From Pontibacter harenae (GTDB lineage: Bacteria > Bacteroidota > Bacteroidia > Cytophagales > Hymenobacteraceae): 64,000 bases of DNA. The stretch spans positions 1,701 to 65,700 of the forward strand of contig NZ_JAJJWH010000012.1 in the NCBI RefSeq assembly GCF_020907245.1, read 5' to 3'. A program made the translations under genes and the position numbers. The notes under the pieces are model-generated. The model searched no databases. It was given only the letters and a program-made list of their open reading frames with translations, and was not told the origin of the DNA. Of this stretch, positions 8,183 through 20,484 are shown piece by piece (within the stretch, counting starts at the first letter, position 1; each line of letters opens with the position of its first letter).

Positions 8183-11100
8183 CCCCTTCTATCGCTAAAC
8201 TGTAAGGTAAACGTGGTTCCTTTATTCACTTCACTTTCAACTAAAATATTACCTCCCATGGCTATCATTTGCGTGTGCGTAATGTATAAGCCAAGGCCTT
8301 TACTATCAGGGTGATTATGGAAGCGCTGATACAAGCCAAAAATCCGATCTCCGTACCTGTTCAAGTCTATGCCTAACCCATTATCAGTAAAGTTTAGTTG
8401 CATTGCACCATCTTTTTTTTCTGTACTAACAGAAATCTGCAATTTTCTTTCCCCTGACCTGTACTTTATGCTGTTTGTCAGTAGGTTCAACAAGATACTG
8501 TGCAAATAACCTGGATTGAAGAAAACTTCATCGCCTTGGGAAAAGTCAAATGTACAACTTCCATTAACTTCCTGCAGCAAACTCTCTACAGAGGTTATAA
8601 CCTCACTAAAAGCAGTTCGCAAGCCAAGCTTTTCAGTCTTTACATTGATATTATTCTTAATAATTAAGATTTCCAACAGGTCGTTTACAATTCTATTTAA
8701 TTGTACAGTAGATTCTTTAAACTTTTCAATTAAAAGTAAATTTCGCTCCCCATGAATGGTACTTAAATCCAGCAGCTTCACAATTCCAAGCAAGTTCGAT
8801 AAAGGGGAGCGCAGGTTATGCGATGTTATATAGGAAAACTGTTTTAGGTCTGCGTTACTTTGAATCAAATCCTGTATCATCAGCTCGCGTTCTACCTCGT
8901 ATTTTTTGCGCTCACTCGTATCGCGCTGTACAACTATCCAATGCGTGAACACACCACTTTTATCAGGAATAGGCAAGGCTGAAAAATTAGACCAAAACGG
9001 CTCTCCAGACTTTTTATACAGAATCAGCTCCAACTCACAAGGCTTGAAGTCTTCAAGCGCTTTTGCCAATTTTACCACTTCCGCTTCATCAGATTCTGGC
9101 CCTACTAACATACGAGGAGAATGGCCTAAAACTTCATCGGCGCTGTACCCAGTCATCTTTGTAAAGGCAGCATTCGCATAGACTATTTTTAATCTTCTGC
9201 CATCTTTCAACTCTACTGGCTCAGCAATAATAATAGAATCGTTGGCATTCATGATGCCAGACTCCAACAAACGTAATTGTTGCTCTTCCTCCTTTTGCCT
9301 CGTAATATCTGTCTGCAAGGCAAAATACTGCTCCAATTCACCATTATTGTTAAAGATTGGCTGCACCTGCATCCGTATCCAGTACCTTTTACCTGATTTA
9401 GAGTATTGAGCAATTTCGCAATCAAACGAACTGTTAGCGCTAAACTGTTCTCTTATATAATCTTTTGTGATATCATCTGTTTCTTCCCCATTAAGAAAAA
9501 TACCTGGTCTTTTCCCAATCACATCACTTAGTTCATAGCCAAAAATTCTTGTAAAGGCATCATTTATCCACAAAACGGCACCAGTTGCATCCATTAAAAT
9601 GACACCGTTAATGGTTTCTCTGGCAATGAGCGAAAGCCTACGTAACTCTTCCTCAACCAATTTCTTCTGCGAAATATCCTTCAGGACCCCAACCATTCTG
9701 ACAGCACGCTTTCCTTCATCCCGGATTACGTAACCCTGCTCTTGTACAGTAGTGTAAGAGCCATCAGTCCTTCGGTACCGGTATTCTTCTTGCCACGCAA
9801 CTTTGCCTTCGTCCTTAAAGGTGTTCTCCAATGATTCTACAACTTGCATCACATCATCTGGGTGCACACGCTCTTGCCAAAAAGAAAAGTCGGTTTTATC
9901 CTGATGCGGATCGTAGCCAAAAAGCCTGTCGAAGCCTGGCCCCCAGTATATCTTGTTCGTGATCAGGTCCCAATCCCAAATAGCTTCATGAGTGGCAAGT
10001 GTAGCGTATACATAGCGTTCATTACTGATTCGAAGATTATCTTCAGCAATTTTGTTTTCCAGTATTACCTGCAACAGGTTGCCTGCGCTTGCCAATGAGC
10101 GCTCTTCGGCTGGGCTAGGTGCTTTGGGTTCTTTATAGTAAACTACAAATGTGCCAAGAACGGTATTATGAGAGTTTAAGATAGGAAATGACCAACAGGC
10201 TTTCAGGTTATGTTCTTGTGCTAAATGGCGAAAGCCTTCCCATCTCTGATCAGTATCAATATCAGTTACTATAACCTTTTCTTTTAAGAAAGCAGCTGTG
10301 CCGCAGGAGCCTGCATTATCACCAATGGCAAGTCCAGTTATAGCATCTGTGTATGCGGCACATAAACTAGGCGTTGCTATTGGGTAAAGCTTCCTTTCTT
10401 CTAACTGCATAAAAGAACCCAACATGCCTGGGTGAATCTTTTCCAAACCAGCCAAGAACTTTGTAATTACAAGCTTTAACGGTGCATTGGGCAGGGCATT
10501 AACAGCCAGTACTTTTCTGCCTAACTTATCTAATTCCGTTACCCGCCTTTGCTCTGTAACATCTCTAAAGTAAACAGATAAGCTTTTGTCAGATGGATAG
10601 GCGTTTACTTCAAACCATTGTTGTGAAGGAGGGAAAAATTCCTGGAATCGAACAGCAATCCGCTCTTTTATAGCCCTATGAAATTCAGTATAATGTTTAA
10701 AGCTTAAAGCCTCTGGAAACACCTCCCAAAAATTGCGGCCTACAACATCTTCTTTTCCAAGCAGATGCAGCCGTGACACTTCTGAGTTCCAGTAAGTAAT
10801 GTTCCAGTTCTGGTCCAACGCATAAAAGCCATCGGCAATACTGTCTAATATTTTAGAAATCTCTTCTTTGTTCCGCTGCCGCTCCTGGTCTGCGTCTAGC
10901 TTGTAAGTAAGATGTTGGTTTAACCTTAGCTCTTCGTTAAGCGCCTTTAATTTTTCATTGGCCCTTTCTAACTGGGCTACAGCCTCCTGCATTTGGCTTT
11001 TAGTTAAAGCCACTTCTTGCTCTAGCTGTTGAATACGGTGGTTCTCGGTATGCTCCGTATTATTACCAACTAAACCGTTGCCTTCAACATCCTGTTTCTC

Positions 11101-11493
11101 AAAAATCAATAAGTATAACTCTTCCTGAGCTGCAGCTAAAACCAAAGGCCGTGCAGACACCTTCACGTAATACCACTGATTGTCAAACTCAAATTTTAGG
11201 ATTCGGCTCTGGTGCACCTGTTTGCCTTGAATGGCTTTATCTATAACCGATTGAAGCTCTAGTTGCAGTTTACGGTTGACCATCTTTACGATGTTCCCAT
11301 TCAGGTCACCATTGGGTAGAGACAGATAAGGCCTAACGTCTCCTGTTATCTCTACTATCGTGCAGCTACTGTTAATAACCACATAAGGATGATTGAACGA
11401 GGCAAAAATTGTTTCTTTTACCTGTTCGTGTACAGAAACAAACTTATTCTTACCATTTTGTTCTGGTAAAGCAGGGCGCGCAAGAGGTTTCAA
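8179..11493 (-). CDS. Soluble multi-PAS/GAF sensor histidine kinase
   Basis: About 1104 residues with no membrane segment or signal peptide, so a cytoplasmic sensor is expected. Order: N-terminal PAS-like region (20-120), coiled coil (about 145-205), PAS (210-320), GAF (about 325-480), then three PAS domains, the first with the PAS-PAC features WDWDL and VHPDD and the last with LILYKKSGEPFW. The kinase core follows: H-box FSYITSHNLRSPLSNLLG with His near 891, N-box LLNLLTNSIKY, and G boxes DNGLGI and GLGLYI. There is no receiver domain; the coupled regulator downstream supplies it. The frame opens with TTG at 11493, and no in-frame ATG lies near it, so the exact start is uncertain. The signal sensed is unknown. 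Confidence 0.92.
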   Translation of the reverse strand: MKPLARPALPEQNGKNKFVSVHEQVKETIFASFNHPYVVINSSCTIVEITGDVRPYLSLPNGDLNGNIVKMVNRKLQLELQSVIDKAIQGKQVHQSRILKFEFDNQWYYVKVSARPLVLAAAQEELYLLIFEKQDVEGNGLVGNNTEHTENHRIQQLEQEVALTKSQMQEAVAQLERANEKLKALNEELRLNQHLTYKLDADQERQRNKEEISKILDSIADGFYALDQNWNITYWNSEVSRLHLLGKEDVVGRNFWEVFPEALSFKHYTEFHRAIKERIAVRFQEFFPPSQQWFEVNAYPSDKSLSVYFRDVTEQRRVTELDKLGRKVLAVNALPNAPLKLVITKFLAGLEKIHPGMLGSFMQLEERKLYPIATPSLCAAYTDAITGLAIGDNAGSCGTAAFLKEKVIVTDIDTDQRWEGFRHLAQEHNLKACWSFPILNSHNTVLGTFVVYYKEPKAPSPAEERSLASAGNLLQVILENKIAEDNLRISNERYVYATLATHEAIWDWDLITNKIYWGPGFDRLFGYDPHQDKTDFSFWQERVHPDDVMQVVESLENTFKDEGKVAWQEEYRYRRTDGSYTTVQEQGYVIRDEGKRAVRMVGVLKDISQKKLVEEELRRLSLIARETINGVILMDATGAVLWINDAFTRIFGYELSDVIGKRPGIFLNGEETDDITKDYIREQFSANSSFDCEIAQYSKSGKRYWIRMQVQPIFNNNGELEQYFALQTDITRQKEEEQQLRLLESGIMNANDSIIIAEPVELKDGRRLKIVYANAAFTKMTGYSADEVLGHSPRMLVGPESDEAEVVKLAKALEDFKPCELELILYKKSGEPFWSNFSALPIPDKSGVFTHWIVVQRDTSERKKYEVERELMIQDLIQSNADLKQFSYITSHNLRSPLSNLLGIVKLLDLSTIHGERNLLLIEKFKESTVQLNRIVNDLLEILIIKNNINVKTEKLGLRTAFSEVITSVESLLQEVNGSCTFDFSQGDEVFFNPGYLHSILLNLLTNSIKYRSGERKLQISVSTEKKDGAMQLNFTDNGLGIDLNRYGDRIFGLYQRFHNHPDSKGLGLYITHTQMIAMGGNILVESEVNKGTTFTLQFSDRRG

Positions 11494-11827
11494 TGGACTA
11501 AAAAAGAAAATTAGTTATAACGACATCAGGTAAAGCTTCAGTATTTCCCGTTAAAACTAATTACATTTTACCATAATGCCTATCCTTTAAATAATATAAT
11601 TCTCATTTTTATACAGCAAGGATAAAATCATCAGAAAAACAAAATACAACTATATGCATAGTTCAATTATACAAAGATAATAAACCATATCCCGTTATTA
11701 TATTCCTATTACACTACCTAGCACACTACAACTTACGCCACGGAACAGTATATAAATAAAATCAAAGCTTTCATAGAGGCATAAAGTATTTAAAGCATCT
11801 AAGCAAGTACAAATACTTAAACATAAT

Positions 11828-11875
11828 TAGCAAATACACACCTTAAGAAAATATCCTCAAGGTGTGCATTTGCTA
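11828..11875. other. 17-bp inverted repeat upstream of the kinase gene
   Basis: Arms 11828-11844 and 11859-11875 pair over 17 bp with one mismatch and a 14-nt loop. It lies between the MFS terminator and the kinase start, about 335 bp upstream of the kinase, and has no T-run. It could be a second terminator, an operator or a small RNA; the sequence does not decide. The rest of 11494-11942 is AT-rich with no credible gene. Confidence 0.5.
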
Positions 11876-11942
11876 TTTACCTGATGTTAGCAGAATTGTA
11901 TAGCATCAGATACGTAATGCTGCATGAAGGAATTTTGAAATT

Positions 11943-11999
11943 AAAGCCAGCAGATAAAGCTCCTTTCTTGGAGAGAAAAAGACTTTATCTGCTGGCTTT
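11943..11999 (-). terminator. Terminator after the MFS transporter gene
   Basis: A perfect 17-bp stem (aaagccagcagataaag against its complement at 11983-11999). The loop holds a further small self-complementary segment (ctcc/ggag). It begins 18 bp after the stop at 12017. Confidence 0.75.
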
Positions 12000-12016
12000 T
12001 TTTCGGGGTGTGACAA

Positions 12017-13255
12017 TTAAACTTTATTGGCAACAGCAGCTACGGGTTGCCTCCGCATACGCATCTCAGAAAAAACACCAGCGGTAATAGTCAGTATACC
12101 AGCACCTAACAGCACTACTTCTGCCCCAAACAAATCGCCGAAGACTCCTGCCGCCACGGCACCAGCCACATAACCGAAATCGCGCCAGAACCGAAAAATA
12201 CCTAGACTCTGTGACCTTTGGCTAGGATGAGTGTTATCTGCCACCAAACTTAAGAATGTTGGGTAAACCATGGCTGTTCCAGCACCTACTGTAGCAAGAG
12301 CCGCCAGCATAATGGTGTAAGAACTTGTAAAGAATAATGTTGCAATAGCTATCCCCTGCAGCAACATACCTAAACAAAGCAGTTGCTTTCTGGAGTACAT
12401 GTCTCCTATTTTGCCTGTGAAAAGTTGCCCGATGCCCCAAACAGCAGGGTAAACACCAGCCAGAAATCCTATCTCTACCAGCGAATAGCCTTTAGCTCCC
12501 AACACCAATGGTAGCAATCCCCACAGCACCCCATCATTTATCTTCGTCACAAAGCCATTTAGGGTTACCGGCCCCAGATTTACATGCCTCCAAGTCGTGT
12601 CCTTCCATACGCTAGGCAGTAAAGAAACAGTACTATCCGCAGCTTCTGCCTGTACATGCGCAGTGGTATCACGCACTAAGAAAAGAGTAAGAACTACACC
12701 TGCCAAAGAGAAAATGACACCAGGCAAAAAAGCGTAAATAACCTCACCTGTGGCTGAAGCTATATAGCCCGCCAAAAAGGAGGCTAGCCCCACAGCCAAA
12801 TAGCCAGAGAACTCATTTATACCCATTGCGAGCCCCCTGTTATTTTTCCCCACAAGGTCTATTGTCATCACGATGCTGGTAGTCCAGGCTAAGCCTTGGT
12901 TAAGGCCAAGCAGTAGGTTAGCTACTATTACCCACCACCAACTATTAGCATAAAACAGGAGCCAGGGAACTGGTATCGCAAAAAGCCAGCCTAGCAGCAA
13001 CAGTTGCTTGCGAGTGAAACGCACCGAAAGCTGGCCCATCAACACATTAGCGATTGACTTAGCCAAACCAAATGCTACAATAAATGAAAGAATAGCTGTG
13101 TGACCATTCAAGCCGAAAACGGTTTCAGCATACTTTGGTATAACAGAGCGCTCAAGTCCTACTATCGCACCAATAAAGGCGGTAATCAGCATCAGCAGCC
13201 AGAACTGTCCAGCGTTTTCTTTCATGCCCGCCCGAGCGGCTGGAAGTATAGTCAT
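12017..13255 (-). CDS. Major facilitator superfamily transporter
   Basis: A 412-residue protein with about 12 hydrophobic segments in two six-helix halves. Family signs are the loop 2-3 motif GQLSVRFTRKQLL and its second-half counterpart GKIGDMYSRKQLL, both forms of the G-x-x-x-D/R-x-x-R/K-x-x motif, and the glycine-rich helices GLNQGLAWT and VGAGTAMVYPTF. It looks like a proton-coupled drug or solute exporter-type MFS. The substrate cannot be read from the sequence. It lies beside the starch locus but has its own terminator and a terminator before it, so a link to sugar uptake is only a possibility. It lacks the RWxxP-type signature of SLC45-like sugar carriers. Confidence 0.88.
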   Translation of the reverse strand: MTILPAARAGMKENAGQFWLLMLITAFIGAIVGLERSVIPKYAETVFGLNGHTAILSFIVAFGLAKSIANVLMGQLSVRFTRKQLLLLGWLFAIPVPWLLFYANSWWWVIVANLLLGLNQGLAWTTSIVMTIDLVGKNNRGLAMGINEFSGYLAVGLASFLAGYIASATGEVIYAFLPGVIFSLAGVVLTLFLVRDTTAHVQAEAADSTVSLLPSVWKDTTWRHVNLGPVTLNGFVTKINDGVLWGLLPLVLGAKGYSLVEIGFLAGVYPAVWGIGQLFTGKIGDMYSRKQLLCLGMLLQGIAIATLFFTSSYTIMLAALATVGAGTAMVYPTFLSLVADNTHPSQRSQSLGIFRFWRDFGYVAGAVAAGVFGDLFGAEVVLLGAGILTITAGVFSEMRMRRQPVAAVANKV

Positions 13256-13496
13256 AAATAGATAAATTCGACAGTTAATCTTTGATCTAGGTAAACTTAC
13301 ACATCCGTTCGAAAATTTTCATGCAGAATGCCACTCCTAAACCACTTTCACAAAGTACCAGCTAATTTTGGTAAACTACTGCAATTTATAAATCTAATCC
13401 TATTCTATTTTCAACGCTTAGACGCAAAGGTAAACTTGCTTACCTGGTAAGTTGGCACTGAACAAAGCTAAAAAGGTGTATATTCACCTTATATAC

Positions 13497-13533
13497 AAAA
13501 AGGCAGCTTCCCCATATAGAAAGCTGCCTTTTT
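13497..13533 (-). terminator. Terminator of the glycosidase lipoprotein gene
   Basis: A 13-bp perfect stem (aaaaaggcagctt against aagctgccttttt) with an 11-nt loop and a T-run on both strands. It begins 18 bp after the stop at 13552. A smaller stem (aaggtg/cacctt, 13473-13490) lies just beyond it. Confidence 0.8.
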
Positions 13534-13551
13534 AGAAGTTTGTGCTATTCT

Positions 13552-16278
13552 CTAGTTCATTAAGGAATATTGCTGTGCTAACTGAGTAATACGTAAGTGG
13601 TCCAGCATCGCCTGGTTTACCTCCACGTTCATATTTTCATTGTCAGGTTCAAAAGTAAGCTGCACCTGCTGCTTCCCTTTCTGCAACTGTACCTGCACAG
13701 CATTGGTATAACCCCAGTCAGACCACTCGTCTGTACCTCGCTGCGGCAGTACCACAGTGCCCACAAAGCTGTTGTTTACCTGCAGCGTTCTGATGGCGCA
13801 CTTATTTTGCGTGTTGATTGGGCCGTTGCCGTTAGCGTACCGGAAGTCGATCGCGTATAAACCTGCGGCAGTCACCTCTACCACCAACTGAACCGTCTGG
13901 TTTTTCTGTTTCGTGATCTCTACAAAACCGTCTCCAGAAAAGCCTTTATAGGGCAATGCAGCTTTAGGGACAACCTTTTCCACTTCATACACCTGCACAT
14001 AGTTTGTGTTTTCTATAAGAGGTTCGCTGGCAAAAGATTCTACTCCGTTTTCATCCACTGCAATAACCTGATAAGCCGCATAGCCATCGGCTTTTGTTTT
14101 GACAGAAGTACCCTCTGTCGTAGCGACCAGCTTTCCATTTTCCAGCACTTTATACTTTACCGCATTCTCTACCTTTTCCCAACTAAACGTGTTGCCTGAT
14201 AAATTAACCAAAGGAATAATAGGTGAAACAGTAAAGCCTACCTTGTTGATATTTTGCTGCTGAGGCTTCTGGTTCGAAAGCAAAATTTTAATTTCATGCC
14301 TTCCCTCTAAATCAGCAGGTATTTCAGCATTAGGCAAAGGCTTCCCATCCATGTCGATAGATTCGATCTTGTTGCCGAATCCTTCCATATCAATAGCCAG
14401 CACTGCCTTTCTATACTTAAAATTGGATAGCCGACGCACACCTGCATAAACTTCGGGCACAAAAGGTTTAAAAACCAGCTTATCTGGCTGAAACTCCATC
14501 CCGAACAGCACCTTGTATACCATAGCAAGGTTACCTGCCACACTCCACAGTTGCCTATCGGAGTTGATTTCGGTACCTGCAAAATCGCCATTGCTGGCCA
14601 CAAAATTCTCTTTGTTCGTCAGGAAAAGAGCTGCTGGGCGGTAAAGGGCTGCCATACTTTCTGCCAAAGCCTGCTCGTTACCTGCTTTGGCTGCCGCCAT
14701 AGACCAGAATGCCTGCACAAAAGGCCAAACGCCATTGTTGTGGTAAGGCGGGATGTTCGGGATGTGCGGGAATATACTCGGCACACCAAAATCAGAAACG
14801 GGTGCATTTGCCACAACTGCTTTTCCTCGTTCCTCGTCTGCCACGCCGTAAAGCACACTCAAGGCCTCTCCCAGCGCTTCAGACTTAGGGGAAAGTATTT
14901 TATAGTTTCGCCCGTACAGGTACTGACCATAGTAGCCTTTCTCAGGCTGCCACAGATACTCGTTTATACCTTCCCTGATCCTGTTGGCAATTTTATTATA
15001 CCTGGCAGAAGCTTCTGTATCATTTAAAATCTGAGCCATTTCAGCCAGAATAACGTTGGCCTGATAATGAACAGCCGAAGTACCTAAGCACTCAGATTCA
15101 TAAATGTCCACGGGCTGCATCCAGTCTGGGTACGTCTGCTCACGCCAGTCCAGGAACGAGGACTCTCCTTTCACCATACCAGTTACGGGATCATGGGCAT
15201 TCTTCAGGTCATCTTCCACGGTACTACGGATAATTTCGTATGCCTGCTTCAGCCACGCCTGGTCGCCTGTTACTTTATAGATTTCCCAGGCCGCCACGGC
15301 CCACACAATGCGGTCTGTAGATACGGGGTAAGCACCGCCTGTGCCTGTATCCTGAACGATTCTGCCGTTCTGCACCTTACGCATAAGGCTGTACTGCGAC
15401 ACCTTCGGCTGCAGCGTAGCCATACCCAGTATAATGCTGTAGCTGATGTCTCTCGTCCAAACGCCTGCCCACTCTTTTCCAGTTCTGAAGGTACTATCGA
15501 CTTCAACGTCTGCCTCCATTTCTTCCAGCGCCATGTTATAGAGCGCATCCATCAGCGGGTAATCAGACGTAAAGGTTGGGAAAGCGGAAATATCCTTCGT
15601 CAGTTTCCAACTAGTAGCAGTGGACTTCGCCTTTTCAGGAGCATTCAGCACAAGTAGAGCCTCGTAAATTCCATCACCATCAGGGTCTTTCAATTCTAGT
15701 TCCGAATAATTTGCCAGGTTGTCAAAGTCCCAGGTCATGGGCGAGGTGCCACCAGCTATAAACACACTTTTAAAGTCTTGCATATAGATTTTGTCTCCGT
15801 TAAAAGTCGTGTAAAAGCCCTGCTTCTCAAATGCCTCCAGTACATGCCGCATATCCAGGCGCACCTTTAGCTCCGAATTTGGGGCCAAATACGTGTCAGC
15901 AAGTACAACAGTGTCATCTACATACTGCTCCCCGAATTTAATGAGGGGTGTTTCGCAACCACTGTCGGTGGCAAGGCAACTGAACACATGGTCCTTGCCC
16001 GAAGGCATTTCGTTGTCTTTGCCGTTGATGCTGAACTTAAAGTTAAGCCTGGGACTCTGGAACTCATTTGCCATGCTCCTGTAGTTCGACACCATTTCTG
16101 TAGAAGAAAGCGCCTTAGCCTCAAACTGCTCCTGCACCACCCTGTCTGGATAAATGCTGTATTGCTCCGACTGCCAGATGGCAGCCTCAGGCGCTGTGGT
16201 TTTTTGAGTTTGGCAGCTCCCCAACACCAGCGCCGAAAGGAAGAAACCTGCCTGTAACGATCTATTCTTCATAATCAT
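13552..16278 (-). CDS. Lipoprotein (alpha/alpha)6-barrel glycoside hydrolase, debranching/trehalase-like, with C-terminal carbohydrate-binding-like domain
   Basis: A 908-residue protein with lipobox LVLGSC (lipidated Cys22), so it is probably anchored to the outer membrane. Residues of about 240-640 form an (alpha/alpha)6 catalytic barrel of the amylo-alpha-1,6-glucosidase/MGH1/trehalase-like type, with WAGVWTRDISYSI, FLDWREQTYPDW, YHNNGVWPF and the conserved order of acidic residues. After it come a fibronectin-like segment and a jelly-roll domain resembling CBM35/CBM6 (VYEVE...GYTNAVQVQLQKG). The last position in the starch locus suggests cleavage of branched or alpha-linked oligosaccharides, but the precise family and linkage cannot be fixed by eye. 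ATG at 16272 is an equally good start. Confidence 0.8.
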   Translation of the reverse strand: MIMKNRSLQAGFFLSALVLGSCQTQKTTAPEAAIWQSEQYSIYPDRVVQEQFEAKALSSTEMVSNYRSMANEFQSPRLNFKFSINGKDNEMPSGKDHVFSCLATDSGCETPLIKFGEQYVDDTVVLADTYLAPNSELKVRLDMRHVLEAFEKQGFYTTFNGDKIYMQDFKSVFIAGGTSPMTWDFDNLANYSELELKDPDGDGIYEALLVLNAPEKAKSTATSWKLTKDISAFPTFTSDYPLMDALYNMALEEMEADVEVDSTFRTGKEWAGVWTRDISYSIILGMATLQPKVSQYSLMRKVQNGRIVQDTGTGGAYPVSTDRIVWAVAAWEIYKVTGDQAWLKQAYEIIRSTVEDDLKNAHDPVTGMVKGESSFLDWREQTYPDWMQPVDIYESECLGTSAVHYQANVILAEMAQILNDTEASARYNKIANRIREGINEYLWQPEKGYYGQYLYGRNYKILSPKSEALGEALSVLYGVADEERGKAVVANAPVSDFGVPSIFPHIPNIPPYHNNGVWPFVQAFWSMAAAKAGNEQALAESMAALYRPAALFLTNKENFVASNGDFAGTEINSDRQLWSVAGNLAMVYKVLFGMEFQPDKLVFKPFVPEVYAGVRRLSNFKYRKAVLAIDMEGFGNKIESIDMDGKPLPNAEIPADLEGRHEIKILLSNQKPQQQNINKVGFTVSPIIPLVNLSGNTFSWEKVENAVKYKVLENGKLVATTEGTSVKTKADGYAAYQVIAVDENGVESFASEPLIENTNYVQVYEVEKVVPKAALPYKGFSGDGFVEITKQKNQTVQLVVEVTAAGLYAIDFRYANGNGPINTQNKCAIRTLQVNNSFVGTVVLPQRGTDEWSDWGYTNAVQVQLQKGKQQVQLTFEPDNENMNVEVNQAMLDHLRITQLAQQYSLMN

Positions 16279-16466
16279 ACTTGTTAGCTATATCCCACCT
16301 TCTGCAATAAGGCAGGAAATGAAAAGGGATTAAACTGCCAGACGATCATCCCACAGCTCAATCCCTTCATTGTTTCAATATTAAAAGATAACTTAAAACA
16401 GGTTTAGAATATCTTCCGCTACACTACATGCAACTATAGTTTAAATGTGTAGTGGCGTTTCCCAAC

Positions 16467-18671
<2,205 letters not shown>

Positions 18672-18834
18672 TTAAAGACAAAGTATCACGGCACAAACCG
18701 CAAGACCCATTATATATTAAATTGATATTCAATAATTTATTTAACAAATCGCGTATCAGCTTTACAAACTAAAAAACATTGGCTTGTACTAATGCTGCTC
18801 CACAATAAGTATGATGCTCATTTTTTCTAAATGC

Positions 18835-20403
18835 TTACTTCTCCAGCACAACAGTGCTGTAAGCTGGAATAGAGACTGTTCCTTTGTTCAGCTTAGCAGC
18901 TTTGTTTTTAAAGTATACTTTTTTGTACCCCGACAATTGCTGCGGCAGCTTTACGCTAATTGGGTCCTTAGAAAGATTGTGCAAAACCAGTAAAGACTGC
19001 TTTTCACTGGCTCTCTCAAAAGCACTCAAGCCTTTCGTATTCAGCTCTAAAGGCACCAGTTCGCCATAGGTTAGCGCCTGGCTCTTGTTTCGTAGCTGCA
19101 GCAAAGACTTATAGTGGTTATAGATGGAGTTTTTGTCTTTCATCTGCACCGCTAGCGGCGGCACGCTTTCGTCGGTGGAGTAACGGGGCTGCATCCAGGT
19201 GGTGCGGATTTTATCTTTGGCTTTCACATCCCATAAAAAAGGCTCACGGATCAACTCATCTGGCTTTTTGCCTCGCATGCCGATTTCCTCACCATAGTAC
19301 AGATAAGGCGATCCTGGCAACGTCAGCAACAGCGCAGCCGCCATTTTGGCTTTGTTCATATCGCCGTTCACCTCGCTCATAATGCGATTCTGATCGTGAT
19401 TAGTTAGAAAAGTAGCGTCAACATAATCAGGGTTTATGTTCTGATAGTATTCTCGTATTTTTTTATGGTTCGCTACCAAGTCTCCTGCATCTTCCTCATT
19501 CACGGCTTTTGTAATGGCAAAGCCCATATCGAAGTTGAATAGCGCTGGCAACCCCTTCAGGTAAGGCCCAACGATTTCGGCTGGCGCCCATACTTCTCCT
19601 ACCAAGTACACATCTTTATTAGCTTTCTTCATCTCGCTCAGGAAATATATCCACCAGTTGTGGTTGTCCGTAGCTCTTTCGTCTGGATAGATGTGGCGGG
19701 CTGCATCCAAGCGGAAACCGTCTACGCCAACCTCAGAAAACCAGAACTGGCCAATCTTGAATACTTCTTCACGCAGCTTCGGGCTATCATAGTTTAGATC
19801 GGGCATACCACCGTAGAAATAACCATAATACAGGTAATCGCTACCATCTACCTTATGCCAGTGTTGAGTATTATAGGAATCGGCACCTGTTGTTTTCCCT
19901 TCGCGCTGGGCTTGCGGGTCATTTTTATGCGTCCATACATAATATTCGCGGTAGGGGCTGTTTTCATCTGCCAGCGCTTCTTTAAACCAAGGATGTTCGC
20001 TGGAGCTATGGTTCAGCACCATATCAATCACTACCTTAATGTTCCGCTTGTGCGCCTCAGAGATAAATTGCTTGAAGTCATCCATGGTGCCATAATCAAG
20101 GTGGATGCCGTAGTAGTCGGTTACATCATACTTGTGGTAAGAAGGAGACGGATTGATAGGCATTAACCACACAGCCTCCACGCCTAGGTTTTGCAGGTAG
20201 TCCAGCTTAGCCGTTGCACCCTTTATATCTCCAATGCCATCGCCATTTGAGTCTGCGAAAGACTGTATAAAAATTTCGTAGGTGACTCCTTTAGGCCACT
20301 TACTTACATTACTTTGTTGTGCTTTAACGTCCTTTACCGATACTCCACCAAATATGGTAAGCGTAAGGGCAAGAAGAAGGTGAATCAATTTTCTTTTTTC
20401 CAT
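18835..20403 (-). CDS. susA: GH13 alpha-amylase/neopullulanase-type hydrolase (SusA-like)
   Basis: A 522-residue exported enzyme with a signal peptide (LLLALTLTIFGGVSVKDVKAQ). All four GH13 regions are present: DMVLNHSS, GFRLDAARH (nucleophile Asp), LVGEVW (acid/base Glu) and FLTNHD (transition-state Asp). YEIFIQSFADSNGDGIGD at the start resembles the oligo-1,6-glucosidase/neopullulanase branch and its Ca2+ site. The C-terminal beta-sandwich ends NKGTVSIPAYSTVVLEK. There is no lipobox Cys, so a periplasmic location is expected, in line with SusA cleaving imported maltodextrins. The exact GH13 subfamily is uncertain. Confidence 0.9.
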   Translation of the reverse strand: MEKRKLIHLLLALTLTIFGGVSVKDVKAQQSNVSKWPKGVTYEIFIQSFADSNGDGIGDIKGATAKLDYLQNLGVEAVWLMPINPSPSYHKYDVTDYYGIHLDYGTMDDFKQFISEAHKRNIKVVIDMVLNHSSSEHPWFKEALADENSPYREYYVWTHKNDPQAQREGKTTGADSYNTQHWHKVDGSDYLYYGYFYGGMPDLNYDSPKLREEVFKIGQFWFSEVGVDGFRLDAARHIYPDERATDNHNWWIYFLSEMKKANKDVYLVGEVWAPAEIVGPYLKGLPALFNFDMGFAITKAVNEEDAGDLVANHKKIREYYQNINPDYVDATFLTNHDQNRIMSEVNGDMNKAKMAAALLLTLPGSPYLYYGEEIGMRGKKPDELIREPFLWDVKAKDKIRTTWMQPRYSTDESVPPLAVQMKDKNSIYNHYKSLLQLRNKSQALTYGELVPLELNTKGLSAFERASEKQSLLVLHNLSKDPISVKLPQQLSGYKKVYFKNKAAKLNKGTVSIPAYSTVVLEK

Positions 20404-20484
20404 CTATAGTTTTATGTGTCTGACATGGCAAAAGCCAAAGTTCAAATTGAGCGAGGCTACAGTACTAAGCCATGTCCTCTGTGT

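Noticed and set aside
11884-12087. A 67-codon plus-strand frame between the kinase and MFS genes
   Set aside because: It runs through the terminator stem and into the 3' end of the MFS gene on the other strand; the protein looks random.
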